DNA of 64,000 nucleotides from Gracilaria gracilis (Eukaryota > Rhodophyta > Florideophyceae > Gracilariales > Gracilariaceae). The stretch is taken from NCBI GenBank assembly GCA_030374805.1, contig JARGSG010000001.1:248001-312000 (forward strand). The letters run 5' to 3'. The translations under genes and the position numbers were made by a program. Under the pieces are notes generated by a model. That model searched no databases and was not told the origin of the DNA. It was given only the letters and a program-made list of their open reading frames with translations. Of the stretch, positions 10,670 to 19,712 are shown piece after piece; the stretch's first letter is position 1, and every line of letters begins with the position of its first letter.

Positions 10670-11607
10670 GATAGCGTTTCACATTATGCTACGCACCACT
10701 CCAGTACATTGGTGTTTCGTTGTTAGGCACGCCACTTCTGACTGTGTTGCAGAAGGAACAACATCGACAACAAATCTGTTTTTGATACCGGTACCGATAG
10801 CTTGTACATCTTTTTGGAAGCAAGCCGGAGCCCTCTGCGTTCATACTGTAGTTACAGTTAATTGAGGAAATGGTAACAGAAACTTGGTCTGCAATGCGCC
10901 TCAAAACGTGATTCTGTACATTCTGTCTTACGTGCCTAGCTAGCTTGTATCTGACAGATTGATAGAGAGACCCTCATGTCCAAGGGAGACGGATAATGTT
11001 TTGATGTTTCAACGCTGAGTGTAATCTTTGGGGGCTGCATGCACTTTATTGTAATCGCCGTATTTCGAGCTCTTTAACTTCTATGAAAAAAAAACCAAAA
11101 GGCTCTTCTTCATAGAATTTCTTAGAATTCCAATCATCTAACGAGCCTCGTTGGAAGATTGCTAGAATACTTCACTCGTGTAGAGGCTATCTCACGAAGT
11201 CCCAGACCCCGAACCATTTCTGGTATCATACCAGTCACTGCTGCTCAACGAAATTTTGTTCGGGGAATCCTATCAGGTTTTTAAGCTTCTGAGCAACTAA
11301 GGTTAAGGTTACCCCTAAGTTAGAACCAAGAGTTGCATTGTTACGAGGATACGTGTAGTGCACCTTTATACTTGTAGCCTACAAGCTGCACTCGTACTGG
11401 TAGGCTAGGACGTTTGGATCTAGAATGCCAAAGATCGAGTCATCACAACAATCATGATCAATACGAACATCATCATGATCACGACAGCATGATGTGAACA
11501 CCGTCTTGCAGCTGTAACTTTGACACTTACACGAGCTAAACTGCCACAAGACCGGAACTTATCGGTCTTCCATATGACGTGCCGTTGTATAATCTGTATC
11601 AGCGTGC

Positions 11608-11626
11608 GCGGACGCGCCGCGTCCGC
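11608..11626. repeat. GC-only inverted repeat
   Basis: GCGGACGC-GCC-GCGTCCGC, 8-bp arms around 3 bases, in otherwise AT-richer DNA. Confidence 0.6.
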
Positions 11627-11900
11627 CTAGGCTGAAACTATAAAGATAATGAGACTCGCTCCATGAGCGAAACGGCAATTTCGCCCCCGGTTTACAGTCT
11701 GTAACCGTTGTCATTTTTAAAAAATAGAACTCTACTCGTTGTCGATTACAGATTCTGGTAAGGTTTTGAAAAAACTGTTGTCGTGAATCACATACGTGGG
11801 CATCGTATGTGTACCGTTGGTATCTAGTTGCAATTTTAACCACCTCGGGACACAATTTGAAAACAGATCCGTCCGAGGATTAAACGACCACATGCATGAT

Positions 11901-12003
11901 TGGATTGCCTTTAGCAAAGGACATGCCAAACCGGCGCAACCCTAACGCTTTTGATTGCCTTCAGAAACGCGCTTGTCAAACCCGCGCGTTCTTCACGCTT
12001 TTG
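11901..12003. repeat. Imperfect 50-bp tandem duplication
   Basis: Two units start at 11901 (TGGATTGCCT) and 11951 (TTGATTGCCT) and each ends in ACGCTTTT. They are similar along their length but clearly diverged in the middle. The duplication covers the C-terminal codons and stop of the candidate gene at 11911-12681, so that protein end is itself duplicated sequence. Confidence 0.7.
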
Positions 12004-12681
12004 AATGTGTGGCAGGGGTTTGAAATTGACTTGATTGTCTTCGAGTGAATCTAACTCAGCATGTCCGGCTGCGTCTCTGCTCCGCAGTTTGCGCCTTGAC
12101 ACTTTAGTTAATGTTGCTTTCGTGCGCACTTCCAAATACTCATGGGCCATGACAAACAGCTCAAACAACTTATCAAAACTGGCATCGCGTTGCTCCTTCA
12201 AAACTAGGTTCAAATGGCGTCGTCTTCAGCGAGTGTGTTCCTACATTGCAAATTCCGTTCCATCGCGAACGACGACGGAGAGCCTTGGAAATTCCAGATC
12301 ATTGGTAGAGTTGAACAGTTTCACAATAACTTACCTGTAATCTGGTGATATCTATGTGTCCGGTTTGATACTTTGTTCACTTGTTCAGGGGGCGGTGGCG
12401 ATAGTTCGGTGTCGGCATAGGGTGGTGGTGAGACTTTTAAAGTCTCAGCATGTGACTGCTGTTCCAGAATTTGGATCAAGCGAATGCCGTTTGTGTATAA
12501 AAGCTGAGAAAAGTGCGACAGCACCTCGGAATGTCTGCACCGCCCTCAGTACACCATCCGGCAGAGCTCGAACTTACTTTTCAGTCTGCTCGCTTTTCTG
12601 TTCGCTTTTCTGCCTCGTACCAACTCCGCCCTGCCCTTCTGTATCAACGACGGGTTTTTGCCCTTCCACACGTTCAGCCAT
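11911..12681 (-). CDS. Candidate three-exon gene of unknown function
   Basis: Three minus-strand segments join in frame: exon 1 12681-12578 (ATG at 12681), exon 2 12534-12335, exon 3 12203-11911, giving 198 aa with matching phases (2, then 1). Both donors read GTAAGT. The first intron is only 43 nt (acceptor GGTGCAG), the second 131 nt (acceptor AACCTAG). The protein starts MAERVEGQKPVVDTEG, has a helix-prone QLLYTNGIRLIQILEQQ segment, a Pro-rich linker, and a second helical, charged part (FDKLFELFVMAHEYLEVR). I do not recognise it. Its start is 103 bp from the divergent TIMP-like gene, so they probably share a promoter. The model rests on splice signals and frame continuity only; an expressed transcript has not been seen. 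Confidence 0.45.
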
Positions 12682-12784
12682 CTTGAACAACGTTTTCTCC
12701 GTCAGCTTTTCGAGATACTCAGAAGCTACTTGCCCTTGCTGTGCTCAATAGACTTGAGAGACGACGACTTGAGAAGGGCATTAC

Positions 12785-13336
12785 ATGATGAGAAGGTTCG
12801 GAGTGGTGTGTTTCGTTTTCTGTTTGGTACTGGGATCGCTATGCCATGGCATGGCCATGAAAAAGGGACTGAGTGTGAAGCGCAATTCGCCAAGGCGCTG
12901 CTATTGCAAAGCCAACAAGAACTGGCCGGGAAGTGACTTTTGGCGTTCGTACAGAACTTCTCACACAGTGGTGCGAGTGAAGGTCCTAGCTCAATACGTC
13001 GGGTGTCCTCGATTTTGCAAGACTGAAGAAATGAGACGCCAGCGTCATCGAAGTGGGTTGTTGATCCGCGTATATATGGTGTACCTCGAGGAGTTCTACA
13101 AAGGAAGGCGACCGCCGAAGTTCTCTTACGTGCAGACTTACAACCAGGATTCTTTGTGTGGGATCAAACTTATTTCAGGCCTGAGCTACGTTCTGTTCGC
13201 ACGAGACGGTATGGGTATTTCGAAAGCTGGCAATTTCCACTACGGAATAAATGTGATTAGCGCTTGCGAAGGCAATCGCGACGTGCGTCTTCTGAAGAAG
13301 AACATGAAGAAGTTCCTTAGTACGCAGAGGAAGTAA
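12785..13336 (+). CDS. Secreted TIMP/NTR-like domain protein
   Basis: 183 aa. A hydrophobic signal peptide (MMRRFGVVCFVFCLVLGSL) is followed by a short basic stretch ending NSPRR, then C-Y-C at residues 39-41. After that come beta-strand-like blocks with the landmarks of the netrin/TIMP (OB-fold) family: a hydrophobic RVKVLAQYVG strand, an FYKGRRPPKFSYVQTY strand (TIMPs have FKG at this place), then SLCGIKLISGLSYVLFAR, which parallels the TIMP CG...G..YL-A-G core, and a late cysteine in VISACEGN. In animals TIMPs inhibit matrix metalloproteinases through a free N-terminal CxC. Here the CxC sits directly after a dibasic site that could be processed. The domain assignment is from pattern recognition; the inhibitory role is inference. 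It is divergent from the preceding candidate gene. Confidence 0.6.
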   Translation: MMRRFGVVCFVFCLVLGSLCHGMAMKKGLSVKRNSPRRCYCKANKNWPGSDFWRSYRTSHTVVRVKVLAQYVGCPRFCKTEEMRRQRHRSGLLIRVYMVYLEEFYKGRRPPKFSYVQTYNQDSLCGIKLISGLSYVLFARDGMGISKAGNFHYGINVISACEGNRDVRLLKKNMKKFLSTQRK

Positions 13337-13616
13337 TAAACTGAACTAATGACTTGTGACTAATGAATGCATTGCCAACACAATATGACGGTAGCCAACA
13401 TAGCACGCGAACGAGCGCAGCTATGCGGAAGATACAGATCGGGCCGTCTGCTGCTGCTTCTCAGCAAGGAATACGACTGTACAAGGGTAGCAGCACCCTT
13501 GCACAGATCCGTTCTCCAGCGCGATCAGGGGCACATGCGATCCGCCTTCACGTGGTGTGCCTGACTTCCCTCTCGTGAGGAGAAGCGAAACGGATCTGCG
13601 GTCGAGTCTCCAAAGG

Positions 13617-13661
13617 AGGCCAACATCTTTCGGGCCAACAGGCCCGTTAGAGTGTTGGCCT
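13617..13661. repeat. Two-tier hairpin
   Basis: Outer arms AGGCCAACA (13617-13625) and TGTTGGCCT (13653-13661); inner arms CGGGCC (13631-13636) and GGCCCG (13641-13646) around an AACA tetraloop. It lies about 280 bp downstream of the TIMP-like stop, so it could be an RNA structure in a long 3' UTR or a small foldback element. Confidence 0.7.
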
Positions 13662-13833
13662 TTCTGGTGAGAGAGCGTTTCTTTGAACAGAAACGTTCTG
13701 CACCAAGCCATAATTGAGCTAGTGCACTCATAAACAGAGAGAGAGAGAGAGCGCGATCAGTAGATATCCATAGATAGCTATGGGCTGCCCCAGAGTACGA
13801 TAGACGCGAGAGGTATCGGATCTGATGCGTAAA

Positions 13834-13903
13834 GTTTACAACGCACACTGTTGCCCGCGCTCGAAAAGCGCGGACTCGCAGAGCGCGGGCTTCGGCTGTA
13901 AAC
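13834..13903. repeat. 70-bp foldback with 7-bp outer and 10-bp inner arms
   Basis: Outer arms GTTTACA (13834-13840) and TGTAAAC (13897-13903); inner arms GCCCGCGCTC (13853-13862) and GAGCGCGGGC (13881-13890). An alternative local hairpin CCGCGCT-CGAAA-AGCGCGG competes with the inner arm. It has the size of a tRNA, but no T-loop or A-box, so it is not called one. Confidence 0.7.
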
Positions 13904-14411
13904 ATTAAAGCCTCAAAGAGTGCACACGTTAGCACCACGGCTAGGGATTGAGTCGGACAAATAATATTTACAGAAGCCCCACAAAGCTCTGTCAGTTGAT
14001 TAGATGCAGCAAAGTATTAAATGCAAATAGCATCAAATACAGTCAGCTTAGAGAACCGAGACAATTTTCTAGAGACAGATAATGGTGTAGCACAGTGCGC
14101 AACGCTGATTTTGTCAAATGAAAACAGATAAAACCCGATCTGTTCATAAATAATGACAGCCAAAATTTACAACAATTTTTATGGAGCATACTGAGAAAAA
14201 AAAACGTTACAAAACAATTTGGATAGATTCAAAATAAATTTATTGGAACAGAAACGGATTATTTTGGAAACAGAAAGAAAATAAACACTACTCTGTTTCA
14301 ATCGTATAAACTGCTTACACCAAATTTAGAACTGCGTTGAAGAACGGATTTTTCCGGATCCGCTATAAATTCTACCTGTCCGTTCCACGGTAGTGTCGAT
14401 GAACTCCCCGT

Positions 14412-14505
14412 TGGCGCGTGGCCTAATGGTCGGGTGGGGTAAGGGAGACCGAGGGTTGGGCGGGCGCCCTCGCGGGATACCAGGGCTGAAACCCGGTTTT
14501 GCCAA
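14412..14505 (+). other. Possible tRNA-derived (SINE-like) fragment
   Basis: GTGGCCTAATGGT resembles a pol III A box (tRNA D-arm), and a GAAACCCGG sequence follows about 70 bases later where a B box would be expected, but it is not a proper GGTTCRANNC. No cloverleaf closes. Confidence 0.2.
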
Positions 14506-15226
14506 AGTAGACAACATTATTGTTTTTACCAAATCTATTAAAAATCCCTAATTTGTTTTTTACAAAGAGGCTCCCCGATCGTTCCAGCATCTCATTGCCA
14601 TCCGCCGCCGCGAGGCGCTGCCCTCGTCTCCCGTAGTCCTCCTCATGCCGAGCCTCGGCACCTCAAAAGCTCCCCTGCCACGACCGCCTCTCTCCTACCC
14701 GCCGCTACACGGACATACTCTCGGGTACCCCCCGACAGCCTCTCTGCTACCCCCCCGCCGAGCGAACCGACTCTCTCCTACACCGCCACCGAGCCTTATC
14801 CACCTCACCGCTTCGACCCACTCTCTCCTACCCCCCCATGGGGCCGCATCGCGCCCGCCCTGGCCTACACTCTCCTATCCCCCGTGTAGCCGCATCCCGC
14901 CGCGCACACAGCGCAGCATCTCCCGTACCGGCCGCCGCTCTCGTAGCATCTCGACGCAATGGCGACTTCGCAATGTGGTGAGGCCGGCGGCATAGAGGAA
15001 GTGACAGCAGTGCGCTGTGCGTGGCATGTTTGAGGGAGGGCAGCAGAGAGGGCGACCGCGTGTTGCTTTTCAGGGTGCGGCGGTAAGCCGAGATGCGATA
15101 ATGGCGCATGCGCCAGATAGTGCGAGGCGTTCTGCTGGTACAACACCCTCACAAGAGAGCAGCCGCGATCTATATCGGCCCTACCGCGCACACGAGACGC
15201 CCCTCGCTTTCCGAATGCGCTACGCC

Positions 15227-15940
15227 TCAGGGGCTGCCCTCGTGCGCACCCAGTACGACTAGTCGCAACTCCGTTTGGGCGCTGCGCTGCAGTTTGGATA
15301 GTCCGTGCGCCATCGCTTTCCGTATGCGTCGCATCCGACCGTGTAGCTCGCGTGGATGGAAGACAAGCTGTCGATTCGGACTCCCCTGCATTTGCTTCCG
15401 CTGTTTGGGCGCATGAAAGGCATGCACGGTTTTGGCAGGGCTCGCAGGACCAAAAGAGGGGGTTGCCGATGGAGTGAGCGCGACCTGCGGGTTAAGCGAG
15501 ATAGACAGTTGGTTGAGCTTGGTCTCGACTTGTTATATCTGCGAAGGGTCACCGAGATGAAGTTGACTGAGCGAGGATGGGCGGCGGCAGAGAAATTGAA
15601 TGGTTTGAAGCGCAGAAGACAATAAGGATCAAAAGGGCACGTTGCGTGCAGCGAAACTCCACAATGGCCGGCCGGTAAGGGTGTCTCTGCAATGGGCGGT
15701 AGCACGAACGCTGGTGTGTGAGCAGAATGCAAATGTATCCGGTTTTGTGTAGCTTCGCTTTCCGATCGTTGTCGCTTGTTCTTCTGCCTCAGAAGCATCT
15801 CCACTTGATGCTCGAGTTCCAACGTATCCACCACAGGTTGAATCATTATCTGCCAGGATTGGATGGACTCAAAACCAAAGCACGAGATCTGCACCGTGGC
15901 TCCAAAACCTGTCCTCCACGAAGCTGCTGCTTTTCAATAT
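15227..15940 (-). CDS. Weak candidate spliced gene, unknown function
   Basis: On the minus strand a protein-like frame near 15930-15690 (containing VVDTLELEHQVEMLLRQKNK, helix-prone) and a second in another phase at about 15515-15227 (containing KLNQLSISLNPQVAL, then a basic HPRELHGRMRRIRKAM part, stop at 15227) look as if they belong to one gene. I could not place the splice sites: CTTCGCAG and AACAAG are possible acceptors, but no strong donor is evident. High local GC also lengthens frames by chance. I cannot assign a family. Confidence 0.25.
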
Positions 15941-15942
15941 GA

Positions 15943-16721
15943 AACATGGGCGAGTAAGAAGACATACAAACAAGTTTTATCGTAGAAGGATGAGATTGTA
16001 GACCAGTTGGTTCAAACCTTCACTGTTATTGTTATCAATAAAGTATTGGCGGCGTTCCGTTTTGAAGCATATATCTGCCTGTTTCCCAACATCTTAAATG
16101 GATCTACGCCTGGGTTCGGTAAAGACCCAACCACCTATGGTACCTCTGCATACAAGGCTATAATTGTATACGGGTCTGTGAATTTGTCTCAGTGTGATGC
16201 ACGATTCCAACAGAAGGTGTCGTTCAATACGCTATAAATTTCTTTATCACCTTAACTGGATGAAAGATGAAGATTCATTCCATCATGGTCAGTGAAACAC
16301 CAACCTTGGCGGACCACATCCATACTTTCACCAGATGGTACTCGATACGCAGCCCCCATAGCAAACTTAGTATTGTTTGCCGCAGAACCGTGTGAAATCT
16401 GTGCAGCGGCAGAGAAGCCATGTCGCACATGATGCGAGGAGCTGAGCATCGCTGTCTATATATTATCAGTAAGATGTAACGACACCACACTTTCCGTACG
16501 TGATTGGCCTTGCAAACTTCACTTCTGTTAGTTGTTTATCATAAACAACTAACAGAGTTTGTGTTCTTTCAGCTCCTGCGCCTCTCCTCTCCCATCTGAA
16601 GAAGGACTGTTACAAAAGATGCGGCAATCTGTATGCATCCAAAGCCGAGCTCCATACTTTGGATAGTGTTTATGCTCAAGTCGCTACATGCGATTGTTTC
16701 GCATGATAAGAAAGGATCATC
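15943..16721. other. Intergenic region flanking a hAT remnant
   Basis: No gene seen. It contains a perfect 31-bp palindrome at 16525-16555, which lies about 170 bp beyond the 3' end of the hAT transposase. Confidence 0.5.
16525..16555. repeat. 31-bp perfect palindrome
   Basis: CTGTTAGTTGTTTAT, one central C, then the exact reverse complement ATAAACAACTAACAG. Fifteen matched bases are beyond chance expectation in a window this size. It could be a hAT subterminal or terminal piece, or a separate small foldback. Confidence 0.85.
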
Positions 16722-16724
16722 TAT

Positions 16725-18800
16725 TTACTGTTCAATTGAACGAAGGTATAACATATCCTCCACAAGACTACTCTTAAGCCTAGAGCGATCTGCTGTTATA
16801 ATTCTGTTAACTGCGCTAAAGTTTCGCTCACTGCTGGAAGACGACACAGGTGTAGCGTAAATACGCAAAGCCACTTTCATTAAGTCTGGATACACCCCTT
16901 CCTGACATATCCAGAACTTAATTAGGTTTGTCCCATGATCGGACTCTTTGTTAATCGCTTTCATCTTATGTAGCGCAGACTCTGGAAACTTACGTCCCAT
17001 ATACTTTTCAAAGGCATCATCATCACCAGCACCGCTTTGTGCAAGATCAAACATATCGGACAAACAGAACGAATCCTTTCCCAAATCCTTCGTAGAAATT
17101 GAATCATTAACAATACATACCTCTCCATCCTTCTCACTGTTCTCATAGTTGCGAAGTAAACGTCGGATCAAAATACTACCTTTGCTTTTGTAGACATTTC
17201 GCTTAGCGCAATCCTTCACAAACCCGCTATGAACTTCAATATTAGAAAGAAAGTGTAGGACTCTACGTGCAAACTGCTGACAGAGAATGTGCGGGACATG
17301 ATAGTTCGGTCCCTTCGCCATTCCACCAGCAATTTGCTTAAGTTGGCCCTCTAACTGCTCTAACATTGGCAGTATCAGATGCATTGTCGGCGTCTTTTGC
17401 GCTTCCAACTGAGTTTGTACGTGACAAACAGGACGAAAACATTGCACAATTGCCTCTAGAGCCGGATACTTCACCTCTCCTTCCCCGTTCGTCTCTGTCG
17501 CTAGAGCGTCGAAAGAAACCTTAGCAGCGTCAGATTCCTTTGAGGATATTATGGATGCAACATGCTTACTAGACAACAGAAATCTCTCTACGACCGCGCG
17601 CACGTAGTTCCGAACCTAGTCTCAATCTCTTGTATCAGAGAGTAAGCCATCAGGCAGAAGTTGGTTCCAGTTTCCCTGATTTGAATATGCGCACACACTG
17701 TTTTGACACTCTCCAAGTTTCTTTGCGACGATTGTTTCCTGAGCCACCTGCTCTTCCATGGCGTGCTTCATGACCTGTATTAAGTTGATGTGAAATATAT
17801 CCCATCCATTTCTCACTGAATGGAACCCTCTGACTTGACGAAGATGCTCCTACAATACATGGCATTGCTAGATGTACAGTCCTGTCACAAAGGTAAAGTT
17901 TCGCATAAACTCGTCCATTTCGACACCGACACCTAGTGAGAATGGCATGATCAAAGGCGGATCGTAGAGCAGAACCCGATTCTGCGCTCTTGTGTTCTAT
18001 TAAAAATATGTTTCTTCGATACAAGTTCAAAGTCTCTTGCCTTCGTTATCAAATGCGGCGGCCCTAGCTTGAAGTTATGAACGGTAAAATCGTAATACTT
18101 GTTTCCGTTTACGGTCATTCTTGAGTCCATCGCTAGTCACACCGCCGCCAAGAGCAAGAACAAACTTTCGATTCATTCACACGAAACATTTCTCTTGCTT
18201 CTTTTGCGATGCTTTGGATACTTTCCTTGACAGCATTGTTTCGGATGGAAGCACATCCGCACATGTCAATTTGCGCAGTGACCGGAACGGATCTACCGGC
18301 ATCGACGAGAGCCTTTGCCGAATTGTGCCATTCCAGGGTTCTTGTATGCGAAAGATAATGGCAGTAATCCTTTAGAGGACCGCAAAGGCAGCGGCATAGA
18401 TGATCGATTTTTTCTGCGTCTCGGTGACTTTAACAAACCACATCTGACACAACCAGTTTTGCGTTTTTATGCAGTTTCGTGTGGTTCTTTAGCACACTAG
18501 TTCCTTGCTCTGGGTCGAACCTTTTCACGGAGGATTGCAAGGGACATTGACCAGTGAAACAAATATGAGCAGACCAGCCAACCAGCGTCCTTACGAGTGT
18601 TGACATGGCAGAGTACTGCGTAGTTGTTGTAGTACTCCGACCGCATTTTGCTAACAGAACTCATATCCTTCCAATTGACGAGTTCGTAGTTTGTGCTTTC
18701 ATTTGCGGTTAATTTGCGAACAACCTCAAGCGCGGCCTCCTTTGACTCAATCCGAAGAAAGGAGCGTCTTGGATTCGTATCTGATTTGGTATCGCGCTTA
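16725..18800 (-). pseudogene. hAT-family DNA transposase, decayed
   Basis: The intact C-terminal frame 17603-16725 (292 aa) carries the hAT dimerisation signature: YPDLMKVALRIYATPVSSSS, then ERNFS, then RSRL. Upstream on the same strand, in changing frames and with stops, are further hAT pieces: an SDGLKNDR block followed by YYDFTVHNFKLG (about 18160-18070), and an N-terminal BED-like zinc finger with CFTGQCPLQ and LKNHTKLH (about 18600-18460), extending to about 18.8 kb. At least three frame changes and several stops separate the pieces, so the element is dead. Terminal inverted repeats and an 8-bp target duplication were not found by eye. hAT transposases move DNA by cut and paste. Confidence 0.8.
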
Positions 18801-19712
18801 CAGATTCTAGTGGAGTTAATTGTATCGTTTGGTGGAAACGAAACAGCGTACGGACTTCAACTGATGGATTGCGGCAGGCAAATGGTTTCTAATATGTTCC
18901 GGAGTACGGATTGGGCAAAATGTTGTCGTTTGATCGGTTGCAGACGGTTGTTATCCGTTCAGTGCAGGGAGGTGTTGGATTTAAACATTACGGATTCGTT
19001 GGTGACGTCTGGTGATGGATCTGTTCTCTGTTTACAGTTCTTCTAACAGTAGAATGGCTTGCAAACCCGCTTGAAAGGGTTTGGATGGAATTATCACTGG
19101 ATTGCCACTTTTGGTCTTTCAGTGTCGTGGAGTTTGGATTCGCTTCTTTCTGAGACGGGCATATTTGAACGGCTAGCCGTCCGGATAAATCCCTAACCAC
19201 GGCACCACTGGTGCCACCCCCACCCATGGGTCCCGCTCGACACGTGGCGCAAACTGTGCGCACAGCCACCTCACGCCGAAGTGCACGTCACACCTGGCTG
19301 CGAAGCGCAACCAAACCGCCCACGCGCCGTGTAACGCAACACGACAAGCGCACCGCAACACACACACAGGTAGGGATTCTGTGGTAGCCGCCAATTTAGC
19401 CTCTGGTCGTGGCAACGTGGACACCATCCGGAATAACCAAGTTGAAACAAAAAGTCGATAGCTTTCGGTCAACTTTTTCGCTTGGCGTCGCAGCAGCGCT
19501 CAAACTGCGCGCGCTGTCGTGCCAGCCACATCGCCACACACCCACCCACAAACGCCGCCCCGTCCCCGCCGTCGCCCGTCCCCGTCGCCCTTCCACACCC
19601 GTCCCACCGCCCCCTCCCCTCCTACTACGATGCTTCCGCACCAGTGAACGCTGCCCTCCCCTTCCCTCGTCCATCGCCACCTCTTCCCGTAGTTCACGTA
19701 CCCGCCGCCGTC
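18801..19712. other. Intergenic and 5' leader region of the R3H gene
   Basis: No gene seen. The right part (19,500-19,712) is C-rich and in frame with the R3H protein but lacks an ATG, consistent with a 5' UTR. Minus-strand frames here are complements of low-complexity DNA. Confidence 0.5.

Larger units (their letters stand above)
8953..11902. other. Long intergenic region, no convincing gene
   Basis: About 2.9 kb in which both strands carry only short frames (longest 126 aa at 9301-9681, with poor coding character). It contains three short perfect or nested inverted repeats (9845-9895, 10653-10669, 11608-11626). No transposase, RT or tRNA is visible. It may hold decayed transposon sequence or a non-coding transcript, but nothing identifies one. 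Confidence 0.5.
13337..15226. other. Non-coding region with hairpins and a GC-rich tract
   Basis: No supported gene. It contains two strong nested hairpins (13617-13661 and 13834-13903), a GA microsatellite (13738-13755), an AT-rich stretch (about 13950-14330), a tRNA-like fragment (about 14412-14505), then an abruptly GC- and C-rich tract from about 14560 with many CCCC/ACCC runs. Frames in the GC-rich tract are long only because stop codons are rare there. Confidence 0.5.

Noticed and set aside
14645-14995. Pro/Ser/Arg-rich frame in the GC-rich tract
   Set aside because: Low-complexity result of C-rich DNA; the complementary strand is equally open.
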